A stretch of 64,000 nt of DNA, taken from an uncultured Prevotella sp. Lineage in GTDB: Bacteria > Bacteroidota > Bacteroidia > Bacteroidales > Bacteroidaceae. Below the pieces are notes generated by a model. That model ran no database searches, was not told where the DNA came from, and was given only the letters and a program-made list of their open reading frames with translations. The stretch spans positions 118,210-182,209 of the forward strand of contig ONAR01000001.1 in the NCBI GenBank assembly GCA_900315835.1, written 5' to 3'. The translations under genes were made by a program, and so were the position numbers. Below are positions 42,047 to 51,602 of the stretch, in pieces (the stretch's first letter is position 1; every line of letters begins with the position of its first letter).

Positions 42047-42111
42047 ACTGCTACCAAGGTTGCATACCTCCACGGACTTTATCCGCTGCGCCTACATTTG
42101 CCATATAAGCA

Positions 42112-42157
42112 GAATAGCCGGTGTGCTTAGATTCTACTCTTTGCACAGCGGCTATTC
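42112..42157. terminator. Hairpin between convergent trpG and prfC
   Basis: Arms GAATAGCCGGTGTGC (42112-42126) and GCACAGCGGCTATTC (42143-42157) with one or two mismatches and a 16-base loop. It is followed by GTTTATT on the plus strand. It probably ends trp transcription and may also end prfC transcription. Confidence 0.5.
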
Positions 42158-42183
42158 GTTTATTAGGGTTATGGCGAGGATAA

Positions 42184-43773
42184 TTAGAACTCTGATGTGA
42201 AGTGGAACTTGATGTGCTTGAAGTCTTGCTCAGCCATGCTCAACACGTAGCTGCTATCGGCGAGGAAGACGTCACGGCCCTCAATGTCCTTGGCCATATA
42301 CTGGTATTTGCGCTTCTTGAAGTTCTCCATCTCGTCGGCGTCGTCGCTCTCAATCCAACAGGCCTTGTAGAGGTGGACGGGCTCCCAACGGCACTTGGCG
42401 TTGTATTCATGCTCCAAGCGGTATTGGATGACTTCGAATTGCAGCTGACCGACGGTACCAATGATGCGGCGGTTGTTGAACTGGTTGACGAACATCTGCG
42501 CCACACCCTCGTTCATCAGCTGTTCGATACCCTTTTGGAACTGCTTGCTCTTCATCGGGTCGTCGTTCTCTATGTATTTGAACAACTCCGGTGAGAACGA
42601 CGGCAGTCCACGGAAGTGGAGTTGCTCGCCTTCGGTGAGCGTATCGCCAATTTTGAAGATACCGTTGTCGGGCAGACCGACGATGTCGCCCGGCCAAGCC
42701 TCGTCGACGGTGCTTTTGCGCTGCGCCATGAACTGCGTGGGCGATGAGAAGCGCACGGTCTTGTCGAGGCGCACGTGGTAATAAGGTTGGTTGCGCAGGA
42801 ACTTACCCGAGCAAACCTTACAGAAGGCGATGCACGAACGGTGGTTCGGATCAATGTTGGCCGTTATCTTGAAGATGAAGCCGGTGAACTTGGGTTCGTC
42901 GGGCGTCACCATCCGCTCCTCTGCCTTCGTGGGCTGTGGGTAGGGCGCAATCTGGACAAAGCAGTCGAGCAACTCCTGTACACCGAAGTTGTTGAGCGCC
43001 GAACCGAAGAATACGGGGGCCACTTCGGCCTTGCGGTAGTCGTCGACGCTAAATGCGGGGTAGACGCCGTCGATGAGGTCGAGGTCGTCGCGCAGTCGCT
43101 GGGCAAAGTCCTCACCGACATGCTGCTCGAGGTCGGCCGACGTGATGTCAACTTCCACCTTCTGCGTCTTGCGCTGCTTGTCGGGCGTGAAGAGGTTGAG
43201 GTTGTTCTCGTAGATGTTGTACACACCCTTGAACTTCATGCCCTGTCCAATAGGCCAGGAGAGGGGGCGTACATGGATATGTAGCTCCTGCTCGAGTTCG
43301 TCGAGCAGGTCGAAGGGGTCGCGCCCCTCGCGGTCCATCTTGTTGATGAAGATGATGACCGGCGTGTTGCGCATGCGGCAGACCTCCATGAGCTTACGGG
43401 TCTGTGCCTCAACGCCTTTGGCCGAGTCGACCACGATGATGGCTGAGTCAACGGCGGTGAGCGTGCGGTAAGTGTCCTCGGCGAAGTCCTGGTGGCCCGG
43501 AGTGTCGAGGATGTTCACCTTGTAGGGGTCGCCGGTCTGCCCTTCGGGCAGGTAGTCAAACTCCATGACCGATGTCGAGACCGAGATACCACGTTGCTTC
43601 TCGATGTCCATCCAGTCGGATGTGGCCGTCTTACGTATCTTGTTGTTCTTCACCGCGCCGGCCACCTGTATCTGTCCGCCGAAGAGCAGGAACTTCTCGG
43701 TGAGGGTGGTCTTACCGGCATCAGGGTGTGAGATGATGGCGAAGGTGCGCCGTCTTTCTATCTGTTTATTCAT
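42184..43773 (-). CDS. prfC: Peptide chain release factor 3
   Basis: A 529-residue translational GTPase that recycles RF1/RF2 after peptide release. The G1 loop is [16 protein letters not shown]2 [11 protein letters not shown]3 DTPGHQDF, G4 [10 protein letters not shown]. Domain II and the C-terminal RF3 domain ([22 protein letters not shown]) are complete. Length matches the family. Minus strand; the DUF4924 gene lies 21 bp upstream and could be co-transcribed. Confidence 0.96.
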   Translation of the reverse strand: MNKQIERRRTFAIISHPDAGKTTLTEKFLLFGGQIQVAGAVKNNKIRKTATSDWMDIEKQRGISVSTSVMEFDYLPEGQTGDPYKVNILDTPGHQDFAEDTYRTLTAVDSAIIVVDSAKGVEAQTRKLMEVCRMRNTPVIIFINKMDREGRDPFDLLDELEQELHIHVRPLSWPIGQGMKFKGVYNIYENNLNLFTPDKQRKTQKVEVDITSADLEQHVGEDFAQRLRDDLDLIDGVYPAFSVDDYRKAEVAPVFFGSALNNFGVQELLDCFVQIAPYPQPTKAEERMVTPDEPKFTGFIFKITANIDPNHRSCIAFCKVCSGKFLRNQPYYHVRLDKTVRFSSPTQFMAQRKSTVDEAWPGDIVGLPDNGIFKIGDTLTEGEQLHFRGLPSFSPELFKYIENDDPMKSKQFQKGIEQLMNEGVAQMFVNQFNNRRIIGTVGQLQFEVIQYRLEHEYNAKCRWEPVHLYKACWIESDDADEMENFKKRKYQYMAKDIEGRDVFLADSSYVLSMAEQDFKHIKFHFTSEF

Positions 43774-43794
43774 AATGGTGTCAGTGCGCTAGGC

Positions 43795-44346
43795 CTATTC
43801 GTTGTCGCCGAAGTCGAGTCCTTCGTCGCGGTTTTTGATGTAATAATCGCTGAGCATACCGATGAACGTTGTTATCTCGCTGATGGCGTGCTCTGTCTCG
43901 GGTGAGATTTCCTTGTTCTCCATGCGCAGCAGCATGATGCCGTAGAGTGCGTTGAGGCAGGTCTCAATCTCGCTGACTTCGCGGTTGCCTTTGTTGCGCA
44001 ACTCGACGATGTAGGGCAGCACCTTATAATACTCCGCGTTGTAGAAGGGGAAGTGGTTCGACTCCAACAACTGGTAGTGCAGGTCGTTGAGGTCCTGCAG
44101 CACCACGGCGTTGATGTTGAGGTGGCCTTTCTCGCGCTTGCCTTCCTCGTTCATCATGCGGATGAGGTTGCCGAACCAGTCAGCCTCCTCGTCTTTCTGT
44201 TCGTCGGTATAGTCAAATTTGCTGATGTATTCCTTACGGATGCGCGCCAGCGAACAGCCGTAGGCGCGGATGAGATCCTCTATCTGCCACATGTAAAGCA
44301 GATACTCAGCAATGGATTTCTTACGTATTTGTTGGGCAATATACAT
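43795..44346 (-). CDS. DUF4924 family protein
   Basis: A 183-residue, all-helical, charged cytoplasmic protein resembling the Bacteroidetes-specific DUF4924 family: YIAQQIRKKSIAEYLLYMWQIEDLIRAY at the N-terminus, QDLNDLHYQLLESNHFPFYNAEYYKVLPYIVELR in the middle, and an acidic end. No catalytic motif is evident and the function is not known. It lies just upstream of prfC (21 bp) and 24 bp downstream of a LysE-type exporter, so all three may share a transcript. Confidence 0.7.
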   Translation of the reverse strand: MYIAQQIRKKSIAEYLLYMWQIEDLIRAYGCSLARIRKEYISKFDYTDEQKDEEADWFGNLIRMMNEEGKREKGHLNINAVVLQDLNDLHYQLLESNHFPFYNAEYYKVLPYIVELRNKGNREVSEIETCLNALYGIMLLRMENKEISPETEHAISEITTFIGMLSDYYIKNRDEGLDFGDNE

Positions 44347-44370
44347 CTGATTGAAGAAATATGCAGGTGC

Positions 44371-45036
44371 TTAATGAAAAGAGTATAAGTTGAATACCGT
44401 GCCGATGAGCACGATGACAGAGCACACGATGACGATGGAACCGATAATCTTGTTGATGAGTACGAGGCTGGAGTCGTCGAACTTTCCGCGCACCTTATCG
44501 ATGAGCCACGTCAGACCAAACCACCAAAGCAGGGCGCCGCCGAAGATGGAGGCGAAGGCCAGACACATCTCAAACGGACGATGGGGAATGACAAACGCCA
44601 ACTGGGCGAAGGCGGCCATGAAGAGGAAGATGATAAGGGGATTGGAGAAGGTGATCAGGAAGGCAGTCAGGCCATTGTGCCAATAGGTGCCCTTCCCTTT
44701 GTTGCTCGTGCGCAGGTGGCGCTTCGGCTTTGAGCGGAAGCAATAGACGCCAAACAGCGCCAGCACGACACTACCGACAATCTGCAGCCAGAACTTGTTG
44801 GTGGGGTTGGTGATGAGGTTCATGGCGAAGCTCATGCCCAGCCCCGTGATGAGGGCATAGATGATGTCGCTGCACGCGGCGCCGATGCCGGTCACGAAAC
44901 CATACCAACGCCCCTTGTTGATGGTGCGCTGAATACACAAGATGCCCACCGGCCCCATCGGGGCGGAGGCGATGATGCCTATAAGCATGCCTTTGAGGAT
45001 AAGCCCCAGTAGGTCTATATGGATTGGAAACGGCAT
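44371..45036 (-). CDS. LysE/RhtB-family amino-acid exporter
   Basis: A 221-residue inner-membrane protein with six predicted helices. The N-terminal GMLIGIIASAPMGPVGILCIQRTINKGRWYGFVTGIGAACSDIIYA is the LysE-family signature (P-x-GP). FLITFSNPLIIFLFMAAFAQL is the second conserved helix (NP). Such proteins export basic or neutral amino acids; the substrate here is unknown. A TAACTTTG -7 box lies upstream on the minus strand (45048-45055) without a clear -33. Confidence 0.85.
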   Translation of the reverse strand: MPFPIHIDLLGLILKGMLIGIIASAPMGPVGILCIQRTINKGRWYGFVTGIGAACSDIIYALITGLGMSFAMNLITNPTNKFWLQIVGSVVLALFGVYCFRSKPKRHLRTSNKGKGTYWHNGLTAFLITFSNPLIIFLFMAAFAQLAFVIPHRPFEMCLAFASIFGGALLWWFGLTWLIDKVRGKFDDSSLVLINKIIGSIVIVCSVIVLIGTVFNLYSFH

Positions 45037-45148
45037 AATTCGAACTGCAAAGTTACGTCTTTTATTTCATATCGGGTAAAGCTAATGTGCAAAACTTCGC
45101 AGATTAACGATTTTTTGAGCTCATGAGTCGTTTAGTCCTTGAGTTATA

Positions 45149-46933
45149 TTACTCCGCCGAATAGTCGGCGACCATCTTACGGTAGACGCTGTACATACGC
45201 AGGCGGGAGATGTAGCCGACGAGGTGGTTGTTGATGTCGACCACAGGCAGTGCGTTGGCATTGCTCTTCTCAAACTTCTTCATCACCTCCTCCATTGGCT
45301 CATTGTTGTAGAGGAAGGTGGTGACCGGCGTCATGAGCTGCGAGGCGCTGTAGCGCTGATAGAGTTCGGTGCGGAAAACGATGTGGCGTATCTTGGTGAT
45401 GTCGATCTCGCCTAAGAGCCGGCCGGAGTCATCGACCACAGGCAGGAAGTCGTAGTCGCTGCTCGACAGCACGTTGACGAGCTTGCCTAAAGGCAGGTCG
45501 GGTTTGACGCTGGTCACATGCTTCTCGATGACCGAATCCATGCTCATCAGCGTCAGCACACTCTTGTCGGTGTGGTGGGTGAGGAGTTTGCCCTCGCGCG
45601 CCAGTCGCATGGCGTAGATGCTGTGGGGCTCGAAGATGCTGATGACCATCACGCTGACGACGGCCACAATGAGCAAGGGAACGAACAGCTGATAGCCGCC
45701 CGTGATTTCGGCAATGAGGAAGATGCCGGTCAGTGGTGCGTGCATGACGCCTGCCATGACGCCAGCCATGCCGAGCAATACGAAATTCTTCTCGGGCAGG
45801 TAGACGCCAATCTGCTCGATATTCCACAGTCGGGCAAAGAAGAACCCGGCGAAACCACCGACGAAAAGCGAGGGAGCGAAGGTACCGCCGCAGCCGCCGG
45901 CGCCGTTGGTGGAGGAGGTGGCGACAACCTTCGTGAGGATGACCAACCCGATATAGGCTACGAGCAACTCGGAATGACCGTAGAAGAGCGATCCGTTCAT
46001 AATCTGATCCCAGTCGGCCTGCGTCTTTCCGCTGAGCAGGATGGTCAGACTGTTCCAGCCCTCACCGTAGAGCGAGGGGAAGAAGAAGATGAGGATGCTC
46101 AGCAGCAGTCCACCGGAAATGAGCTTGATGTAAGGGTGCTGCCGCATCTTGGCGTATTGGCTCTCGCACCACGTCATGCCACGCATGAAGTAAAGGCTGA
46201 CGAAGCCGCAGAAGATGCCCAGCAGCACGGTGCCGGGTATGCGCTCCACGCTCCATGCGGCATCCATCTGGAAATTGAACATCGTGGCGGTGCCGGCAAG
46301 CATGTAGCTCACCACGTCGGCCGTGATGGTGGCAATCATGATGGGCACGATGGAAGCCATGTTCATGTCGATCATCAGCACCTCGAGCGTGAACACCAGA
46401 CCCGCAATCGGCGCCTTATAAATGCCGGCAATGGCTGCGGCGGCACCACAGCCGACGAGCACCATGAGTTGCCGGTTGCTCATCTTGAACAACTGACCGA
46501 GGTTGGAGCCGATGGCCGAGCCGGTCAACACGATAGGAGCCTCGGCACCTACCGATCCGCCGAAGCCGATGGTGATGGCCGACGCCACGATAGATGTCCA
46601 GCAGTTGTGCGCCTTCAGCTTCGACTGCTTCGTCGAGATGGCGTAAAGCACACGCGTGATGCCGTGCGAGATATTGTCGCGCACGACGAACTTAATAAAT
46701 AAGGTGGTGAGGAAGATGCCGATGACCGGGAACAACAGAAAGAGCCAGTTGGCCGAGTTGGCCGCGAAGCCGTCGGTCAGCAGATGCTGGATGAGGCCAA
46801 TGAGCGAGTGCAGGGCGTAGGCGGCCAGCGAGGCGAAGATGCCGATGAAGAAAGCCAGCACGCTTGTCGCCTGACGGTCGGTCATGTTGCGTTGCCGCCA
46901 TACCAGCACTTTCTGGAATACACTGTCGCTCAT
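45149..46933 (-). CDS. CLC-type chloride channel/antiporter with CBS domains
   Basis: A 594-residue membrane protein. Helices fill residues about 20-430. GFGGSVGAEAPIVLTGSAIGSNLGQ is the CLC filter/gating-Glu motif (the Glu of GAEAP), and the second filter segment reads GAGGCGGTFAPSLFVGGFAGFFFA. Two CBS domains follow (about 450-585: VTSVKPDLPLGKLVNVLSSSDYDFLPVVDDSGRLLGEID and PMEEVMKKFEKSNANALPVVDINNHLVGYISR), which may sense nucleotides. Whether it is a channel or a Cl-/H+ exchanger cannot be told. It starts 4 bp after the TsaC-like gene. Confidence 0.92.
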   Translation of the reverse strand: MSDSVFQKVLVWRQRNMTDRQATSVLAFFIGIFASLAAYALHSLIGLIQHLLTDGFAANSANWLFLLFPVIGIFLTTLFIKFVVRDNISHGITRVLYAISTKQSKLKAHNCWTSIVASAITIGFGGSVGAEAPIVLTGSAIGSNLGQLFKMSNRQLMVLVGCGAAAAIAGIYKAPIAGLVFTLEVLMIDMNMASIVPIMIATITADVVSYMLAGTATMFNFQMDAAWSVERIPGTVLLGIFCGFVSLYFMRGMTWCESQYAKMRQHPYIKLISGGLLLSILIFFFPSLYGEGWNSLTILLSGKTQADWDQIMNGSLFYGHSELLVAYIGLVILTKVVATSSTNGAGGCGGTFAPSLFVGGFAGFFFARLWNIEQIGVYLPEKNFVLLGMAGVMAGVMHAPLTGIFLIAEITGGYQLFVPLLIVAVVSVMVISIFEPHSIYAMRLAREGKLLTHHTDKSVLTLMSMDSVIEKHVTSVKPDLPLGKLVNVLSSSDYDFLPVVDDSGRLLGEIDITKIRHIVFRTELYQRYSASQLMTPVTTFLYNNEPMEEVMKKFEKSNANALPVVDINNHLVGYISRLRMYSVYRKMVADYSAE

Positions 46934-46937
46934 TGAC

Positions 46938-47507
46938 TTAAGCTCTGATAATCTTTACTTCGCCGTTGGGCTTCAGTTTGATGATAGAACTTGGTGTGTG
47001 CGGCTTATGCTCTTGGCGTCGGGTCCAGCAGACGTAGTCGACGCTTTTGATCAGCTCCGGATTGATGTCGCGATAGTTCTGCGCGGCGGGCTCACCGCTG
47101 ATGTTGGCACTGGTCGATACCAGCGCTTTCTGAAAGCGGTAGCACAGTTCCTTTGAGAATGGCTCTTTGGTGATGCGCAGGGCGATGCTGCCATCCTCGG
47201 CGATGAGGTTGGGTGCGAGGTTGACGGCATTGTCGAGGATGACGGTGGTCGGTTTGACGGCCGCGTCGAGCAGGTCCCAGGCCACAGCGGGCACATCGCG
47301 CACATAGCGCTGCAGGCGTGCGTCGGAGTCGACAAGGCAGATAAGTGCCTTTGAATCATCGCGATGCTTAATCTTATAGACCTTTGCCACAGCCTCGGCA
47401 TTAGTGGCATCGCACCCGATGCCCCACACCGTATCGGTGGGGTAGAGAATGACGCCGCCGGCATTGAGCACCTTGACGGCGTTGCGGATATCTTCTTCTT
47501 GTGTCAT
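46938..47507 (-). CDS. tsaC: L-threonylcarbamoyladenylate synthase (TsaC/YrdC/Sua5 family)
   Basis: A 189-residue enzyme that makes threonylcarbamoyl-AMP for the t6A37 modification of ANN-decoding tRNAs. YrdC-domain motifs: GGVILYPTDTVWGIGCDATNAEAVAKVYKIKHRDDSKALICLV, with the KHRDDSKAL substrate loop, and KALVSTSANISGEPA near the end. It lacks the extra Sua5 C-terminal domain. A TATCTTTG -7 box is upstream on the minus strand (47530-47537). The CLC gene follows 4 bp downstream. Confidence 0.88.
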   Translation of the reverse strand: MTQEEDIRNAVKVLNAGGVILYPTDTVWGIGCDATNAEAVAKVYKIKHRDDSKALICLVDSDARLQRYVRDVPAVAWDLLDAAVKPTTVILDNAVNLAPNLIAEDGSIALRITKEPFSKELCYRFQKALVSTSANISGEPAAQNYRDINPELIKSVDYVCWTRRQEHKPHTPSSIIKLKPNGEVKIIRA

Positions 47508-47589
47508 AGTTAGCGAACAATCTTTTTGGCAAAGATACGAAAATAAAATAACAGAAGCACTAATCTATGTGAAAAATTCTTTTTTCCGC

Positions 47590-47618
47590 TTGTTTTATCA
47601 TTAGTTTTATTACCTTTG
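47590..47618 (+). promoter_or_regulatory. Promoter of the ROK kinase gene
   Basis: TTG at 47590-47592 and TACCTTTG at 47611-47618 are 18 bp apart. The leader to the ATG at 47659 is about 35 bases. Confidence 0.55.
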
Positions 47619-47658
47619 CAATGAACTTTTGCTATTTCAAACTAAAAACAATATAATT

Positions 47659-48636
47659 ATGGAAGAGACAGCTTTAAAGCCCTACGTCATTGGCTTGGAC
47701 CTTGGCGGAACGAATTCAGTGTTTGGTATTGTAGACAGCCGCGGTGACATCAAAGCCACTACAGCCATCAAGACGCAAGCTTATAGCAAGGTTGAGGACT
47801 ATGTGAAAGCCTCAATCGAAGCTTTGCAGGTGATTATTGAGCAGGTTGGTGGCATCGACAAGATCAAGTCGATGGGCATCGGCGCCCCTAACGCCAACTA
47901 CTACACGGGTACCATTGAGTTCGCTCCAAACCTGATTTGGGGTCACGACGGTATTGTGCCATTGGCTGACATGTTCTCTGAGCGCCTGGGTATTCCCGTG
48001 GGTATGACCAACGACGCCAACGCCGCCGCCATCGGTGAGATGACTTATGGCGCTGCCCGTGGTATGAAGAACTTCATCGAAATTACACTGGGAACTGGCG
48101 TCGGCTCGGGTATCGTCATCAATGGCCAGGTGGTTTATGGCTGCGACGGTTTTGCCGGTGAGCTGGGTCATGTGGTTATGGTTCGTGGTGAGAACGGTCG
48201 TCCTTGCGGTTGCGGTCGCAGAGGTTGCCTTGAGGCATATTGCTCGGCAACGGGTGTGGCCCGCACAGCTCGCGAGATGCTGCAGAAGACCGACCGTCCG
48301 TCGTTGCTGCGCAATATGAATCCTGAGGACATCACTTCGCTCGATGTCAGCCTTGCTGCAGGCAAGGGCGATGAGCTGGCTAAGGAGATTTATCAGTTCA
48401 CGGGTGAGATGCTCGGTGAGGCTTGCGCTGACTTCGCTGCCTTCTCTTCTCCTGAGGCCTTCATCTTCTTCGGTGGTCTGACCAAGGCCGGCGACCTGCT
48501 GATGAATCCTATCAAGAAGAGTTACGATGAGCATATCCTGAAGATCTTCAAGGGTCATGCCAAGTTCCTCGTGAGCAGCCTCGATGGTAGTTCGGCTGCT
48601 GTGTTAGGTGCCTCAGCAGTGGGCTGGGATTTGTAA
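47659..48636 (+). CDS. ROK-family sugar kinase, probable glucokinase
   Basis: A 325-residue cytoplasmic kinase. The phosphate loop is VIGLDLGGTNSVFGIV; the substrate-binding region includes MTNDANAAAIGEMTYGAARG and ETITLGTGVGSGIV-type strands; the ROK zinc motif is CGCGRRGCLEAYCSATG. No HTH domain is present, so it is a kinase rather than a NagC-type repressor. The absence of a PTS nearby and the galactose and pentose genes next door fit a glucokinase (glucose to glucose 6-phosphate). Start at 47659 is taken because an earlier in-frame ATG (47629) overlaps the likely transcript start. It is convergent with rpiB across a bidirectional terminator. Confidence 0.88.
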   Translation: MEETALKPYVIGLDLGGTNSVFGIVDSRGDIKATTAIKTQAYSKVEDYVKASIEALQVIIEQVGGIDKIKSMGIGAPNANYYTGTIEFAPNLIWGHDGIVPLADMFSERLGIPVGMTNDANAAAIGEMTYGAARGMKNFIEITLGTGVGSGIVINGQVVYGCDGFAGELGHVVMVRGENGRPCGCGRRGCLEAYCSATGVARTAREMLQKTDRPSLLRNMNPEDITSLDVSLAAGKGDELAKEIYQFTGEMLGEACADFAAFSSPEAFIFFGGLTKAGDLLMNPIKKSYDEHILKIFKGHAKFLVSSLDGSSAAVLGASAVGWDL

Positions 48637-48696
48637 ACGATAACTCCGGACCCGACGGATGCATCGTCTGTCGGGTTCAGATGAATGCTATACAAA

Positions 48697-48734
48697 AAGA
48701 GGGTGTGATGCCATTGATGGTCTCACACCCTCTT
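48697..48734. terminator. Bidirectional terminator between the ROK kinase and rpiB
   Basis: Perfect 13-bp arms AAAGAGGGTGTGA (48697-48709) and TCACACCCTCTTT (48722-48734), T-rich on the plus side and A-rich on the other. It serves the convergent genes on both sides. A second small hairpin (CCCGACGG.../...TCGGG) precedes it at about 48650-48675. Confidence 0.9.
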
Positions 48735-48752
48735 TCTTTTTATGGTTACGTT

Positions 48753-49202
48753 TCAATCTTGTGGCTGAAGCGGTATTCTGTTGATGCGTGGTATATGTCG
48801 GCCGCCCTCAAACTCAGTGTTGAAGAACTCGTCCATGATGGCGCGCGCAGTCTCATTGTCGATAAACCGGCCGGGCATCACAAGCACATTGGCGTCGTTG
48901 TGCTGACGGATGAGGTGCGCAATCTTAGGTATCCAGCAGAGACCGGCCCTCACTTTCTGATGCTTGTTCAGCGTCATGGCCATGCCTTCGCCGGAGCCGC
49001 AGATGCCTATTCCGGGGTAGACCTCGCCTTTTTCAATGGCTGAGCCTAAGAGGTGACCGAATTCAGCATAGTTGCATGCCTCAGACGAGAAGCAGCCGAA
49101 ATCCTTATAAGGAATGTGCTTCTCGTCGAGATATTGCTTCACGAACTGCTTCAGGGCAAATCCGCCGTGGTCGCTGGCCAGTCCAACAGTTTTGATTTCC
49201 AT
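48753..49202 (-). CDS. rpiB: Ribose-5-phosphate isomerase B
   Basis: A 149-residue RpiB/LacAB-type isomerase that interconverts ribose 5-phosphate and ribulose 5-phosphate. LASDHGGFALKQFV, the catalytic Cys in GIGICGSGEGMAMTLNKH, RAGLCWIPKIAHLIRQHNDANVLVMPGRFI are the family motifs. The start at 49202 (MEIKTVGLAS) follows galK by 10 bp; a longer frame would begin inside galK. It pairs with rpe elsewhere in the window to run the pentose branch. Confidence 0.93.
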   Translation of the reverse strand: MEIKTVGLASDHGGFALKQFVKQYLDEKHIPYKDFGCFSSEACNYAEFGHLLGSAIEKGEVYPGIGICGSGEGMAMTLNKHQKVRAGLCWIPKIAHLIRQHNDANVLVMPGRFIDNETARAIMDEFFNTEFEGGRHIPRINRIPLQPQD

Positions 49203-49212
49203 TGTCTTTGCC

Positions 49213-50373
49213 TTAGCAGATGCGGCGTGAACCGTCACCTATCACGACGTCGATTACCTGTGGTTCGTGGCCGTATTTCTCGTTGAACTTCTTCTTTGCG
49301 TCGGCGACGAAGGCGTCGTAGAGGTCATCCTTCACCAGGTTGATGGTGCATCCGCCGAAGCCACCGCCCATGATGCGGCTGCCGGTGACGCCGTCGGCCT
49401 TGGCGATGTCGTTGAGGAAGTCGAGCTCTTCACAGCTCACCTCGTATTCCTTGCTCAGGCCCTCGTGGGTCTCATACATCTTCTGACCGACCGTCTCGTA
49501 GTCGCCTTTCTGCAGGGCATCGCTCACTGCCAGCACGCGGTCAACCTCGCCCAATACGAAGTGGGCGCGCTTGTAATCCTCGGCGTTGACCTCAGCCTTC
49601 ACTGCCTCAAGGTCATCCCAATTGGCATCGCGCAGGGTCTCGAACTTTCTGTCGGGGAACTTCTCGTTGAGCTTCTTCACCACGTTCTCGCAGGAGTTGC
49701 GGCGGTCGTTGTAAGGAGAACCCTTCAGTTCGTGCTTCACCTTAGAGTTGAGCAACAGCAGCTTGTAACCCTTTGGTTCCCAAGGGAAGTATTCAAACTC
49801 GCGGCTGCGGCAGTCGAGACGCATCAGCTTGCCGGTCTTGCCGAAGACAGATGCGAACTGATCCATGATACCGCAGTTGACGCCGATGTACTTATGCTCG
49901 GTAGCCTGACCGGCCAATACCATATCCCACTTCGACACCTTGTTGTCGCCGAAGAGGTCGTTAAGGGCGTAAGCGAAGCAGCTTTCCAAAGCGGCGCTCG
50001 ACGACATGCCGGCACCCAATGGAACATCACCGGCGAAGGCGGCATTGAACGGCTTTACGTCGACGCCGAGGGCCATCATCTCCTTGCAGATGCCGTAGAT
50101 GTAGCGAGCCCACGTTGCCGAAGGACCCTTGGGGTCGTCGAGGCGGAAGTGAGCCATGTCTTTCAGGTCAATGGAGTAGACGTTGCAAGTCTGCTGCCCA
50201 TTGGGTCTGATTTCGGCCATGATGCCCTGTGTAACGGCGCCGGGGAAGACGAAACCGCCATTGTAATCGGTGTGCTCGCCGATGAGGTTGATGCGGCCCG
50301 GAGATGCGTAGATATTTCCTGTCATTCCATCGAAGTGCTTGATGAAACGGCTTCTTACGAAATCAATTTCCAT
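49213..50373 (-). CDS. galK: Galactokinase
   Basis: A 386-residue GHMP kinase phosphorylating alpha-D-galactose at C1 (Leloir pathway). The galactokinase signature GRINLIGEHTDYNGGFVFP is near the N-terminus; the GHMP ATP loop is DVPLGAGMSSSAALESC; the third motif is GSRIMGGGFGGCTINLV. Galactose-binding residues NCGIMDQFASV (catalytic Asp) are there. Operon with galM (40 bp upstream) and rpiB (10 bp downstream). No galT or galE is in the window. Confidence 0.95.
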   Translation of the reverse strand: MEIDFVRSRFIKHFDGMTGNIYASPGRINLIGEHTDYNGGFVFPGAVTQGIMAEIRPNGQQTCNVYSIDLKDMAHFRLDDPKGPSATWARYIYGICKEMMALGVDVKPFNAAFAGDVPLGAGMSSSAALESCFAYALNDLFGDNKVSKWDMVLAGQATEHKYIGVNCGIMDQFASVFGKTGKLMRLDCRSREFEYFPWEPKGYKLLLLNSKVKHELKGSPYNDRRNSCENVVKKLNEKFPDRKFETLRDANWDDLEAVKAEVNAEDYKRAHFVLGEVDRVLAVSDALQKGDYETVGQKMYETHEGLSKEYEVSCEELDFLNDIAKADGVTGSRIMGGGFGGCTINLVKDDLYDAFVADAKKKFNEKYGHEPQVIDVVIGDGSRRIC

Positions 50374-50413
50374 AGATGATTTGTTTATTAATGGGTTAAT
50401 GGTTATGTTGTTT

Positions 50414-51505
50414 TTACTTTCTTACGCCGAAGCGATAGACGGTGGTTTGGCGATAGCGCTCTCCCGGGTTGAGTACAACCGAGGGGAAGTAAGGCCGGTT
50501 GGGTGAATCGGGGAAGTGCTGAGCTTCGAGGCAGATGGCTGAACGGCGGGGATAAGTAGCGCCGTGGGTGCCTTTGAAACCACTGAGGAAGTTGCCGGTA
50601 TAGAGCTGAACACCCGGTTCGGTGGTATACATCTCCATTGTTCGGCCGGAGACGGGCTCATAAGCCTTTGCGGCAAGACTCAACTCACCCACCTCGCGCT
50701 TGTTGAGCACGTAGCAGTGGTCGAAGCCGGAGCCGTTCTTGATTTGCTCGTTATCGGCATCAATGTCTTTACCAATGGGTTTCGGGGTGGTGAAATCAAA
50801 CGGCGTATCCTTTACAAACCTGATTTCGCCCGTGGGGATAGAGGTCTCGTCAATGGGGAGATAGAAGTCCGCATTAAGTTGCAGTTCAACATTGTCAACC
50901 GTTGGCGTGGGATTGGCGATACCGGCCAATGCAAAGAAGCCGTGATGGGTGAGGTTGATGATGGTCTTCTTGTTGGAAGTGGCAAGATAGTCGATATGCA
51001 ACTCATTGTCATCAGTCCAAGTGTATTCCACGGTAACCTTGAGTTCGCCGCTGTAGCCTTCCTCGCCGTAGGGTGAAGTGTAGTTGAGCACCAGCGTGTG
51101 GTCGTTCATCAGTTCAGGGCTCCAGACTTTTACGTTGAAGCCGTTCTTGCCTCCATGAAGTGAGTTGGGGCCGTTATTGATGGGCACGTAATAATCTTTG
51201 CCGTGCAGTGTGAAGTGGCCCTTTGCAATACGGTTGCCGAAACGCCCGATGAGTCTTGACAGATAAGGCTCTGGAGAGTTGATGACGTCGTTGATGTTGT
51301 CGTGGCCCATAATCACGTTGCCGAGTTTGCCGTCCTTGTCAGGAACCATGATGGCTACCACGGCGCCGCCGTAATTGGTTATGGCTACTTCGTTACCTTG
51401 GCTGTTACGCAATACGAACAGGTCTGTCTTTTTCCCGTTTACAATCGTTTGGAAGTCTTTGCGCAACAGACCGCATGCGTTTGGTGTTTCTTCAGTATTT
51501 GCCAT
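50414..51505 (-). CDS. galM: Aldose 1-epimerase (mutarotase)
   Basis: A 363-residue enzyme interconverting alpha and beta anomers of galactose or glucose, feeding galK. Motifs: IGRFGNRIAKGHFTLHG, NNGPNSLHGGKNGFNVKVW (catalytic His), NLTHHGFFAL (second His) and the catalytic Glu region AICLEAQHFPDSPNRP. No signal peptide is seen, so it is cytoplasmic. It precedes galK. Some Bacteroidetes have a sugar transporter between these genes; here there is none. Confidence 0.93.
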   Translation of the reverse strand: MANTEETPNACGLLRKDFQTIVNGKKTDLFVLRNSQGNEVAITNYGGAVVAIMVPDKDGKLGNVIMGHDNINDVINSPEPYLSRLIGRFGNRIAKGHFTLHGKDYYVPINNGPNSLHGGKNGFNVKVWSPELMNDHTLVLNYTSPYGEEGYSGELKVTVEYTWTDDNELHIDYLATSNKKTIINLTHHGFFALAGIANPTPTVDNVELQLNADFYLPIDETSIPTGEIRFVKDTPFDFTTPKPIGKDIDADNEQIKNGSGFDHCYVLNKREVGELSLAAKAYEPVSGRTMEMYTTEPGVQLYTGNFLSGFKGTHGATYPRRSAICLEAQHFPDSPNRPYFPSVVLNPGERYRQTTVYRFGVRK

Positions 51506-51602
51506 ATCAGATAGTTTTTAGTTGATACTTTCTTATCTGCAAAGTAAGCAAAAATAAACGGGAACGACAACTAAAACATGAAAATAATGCTTATCGGCAG
51601 TG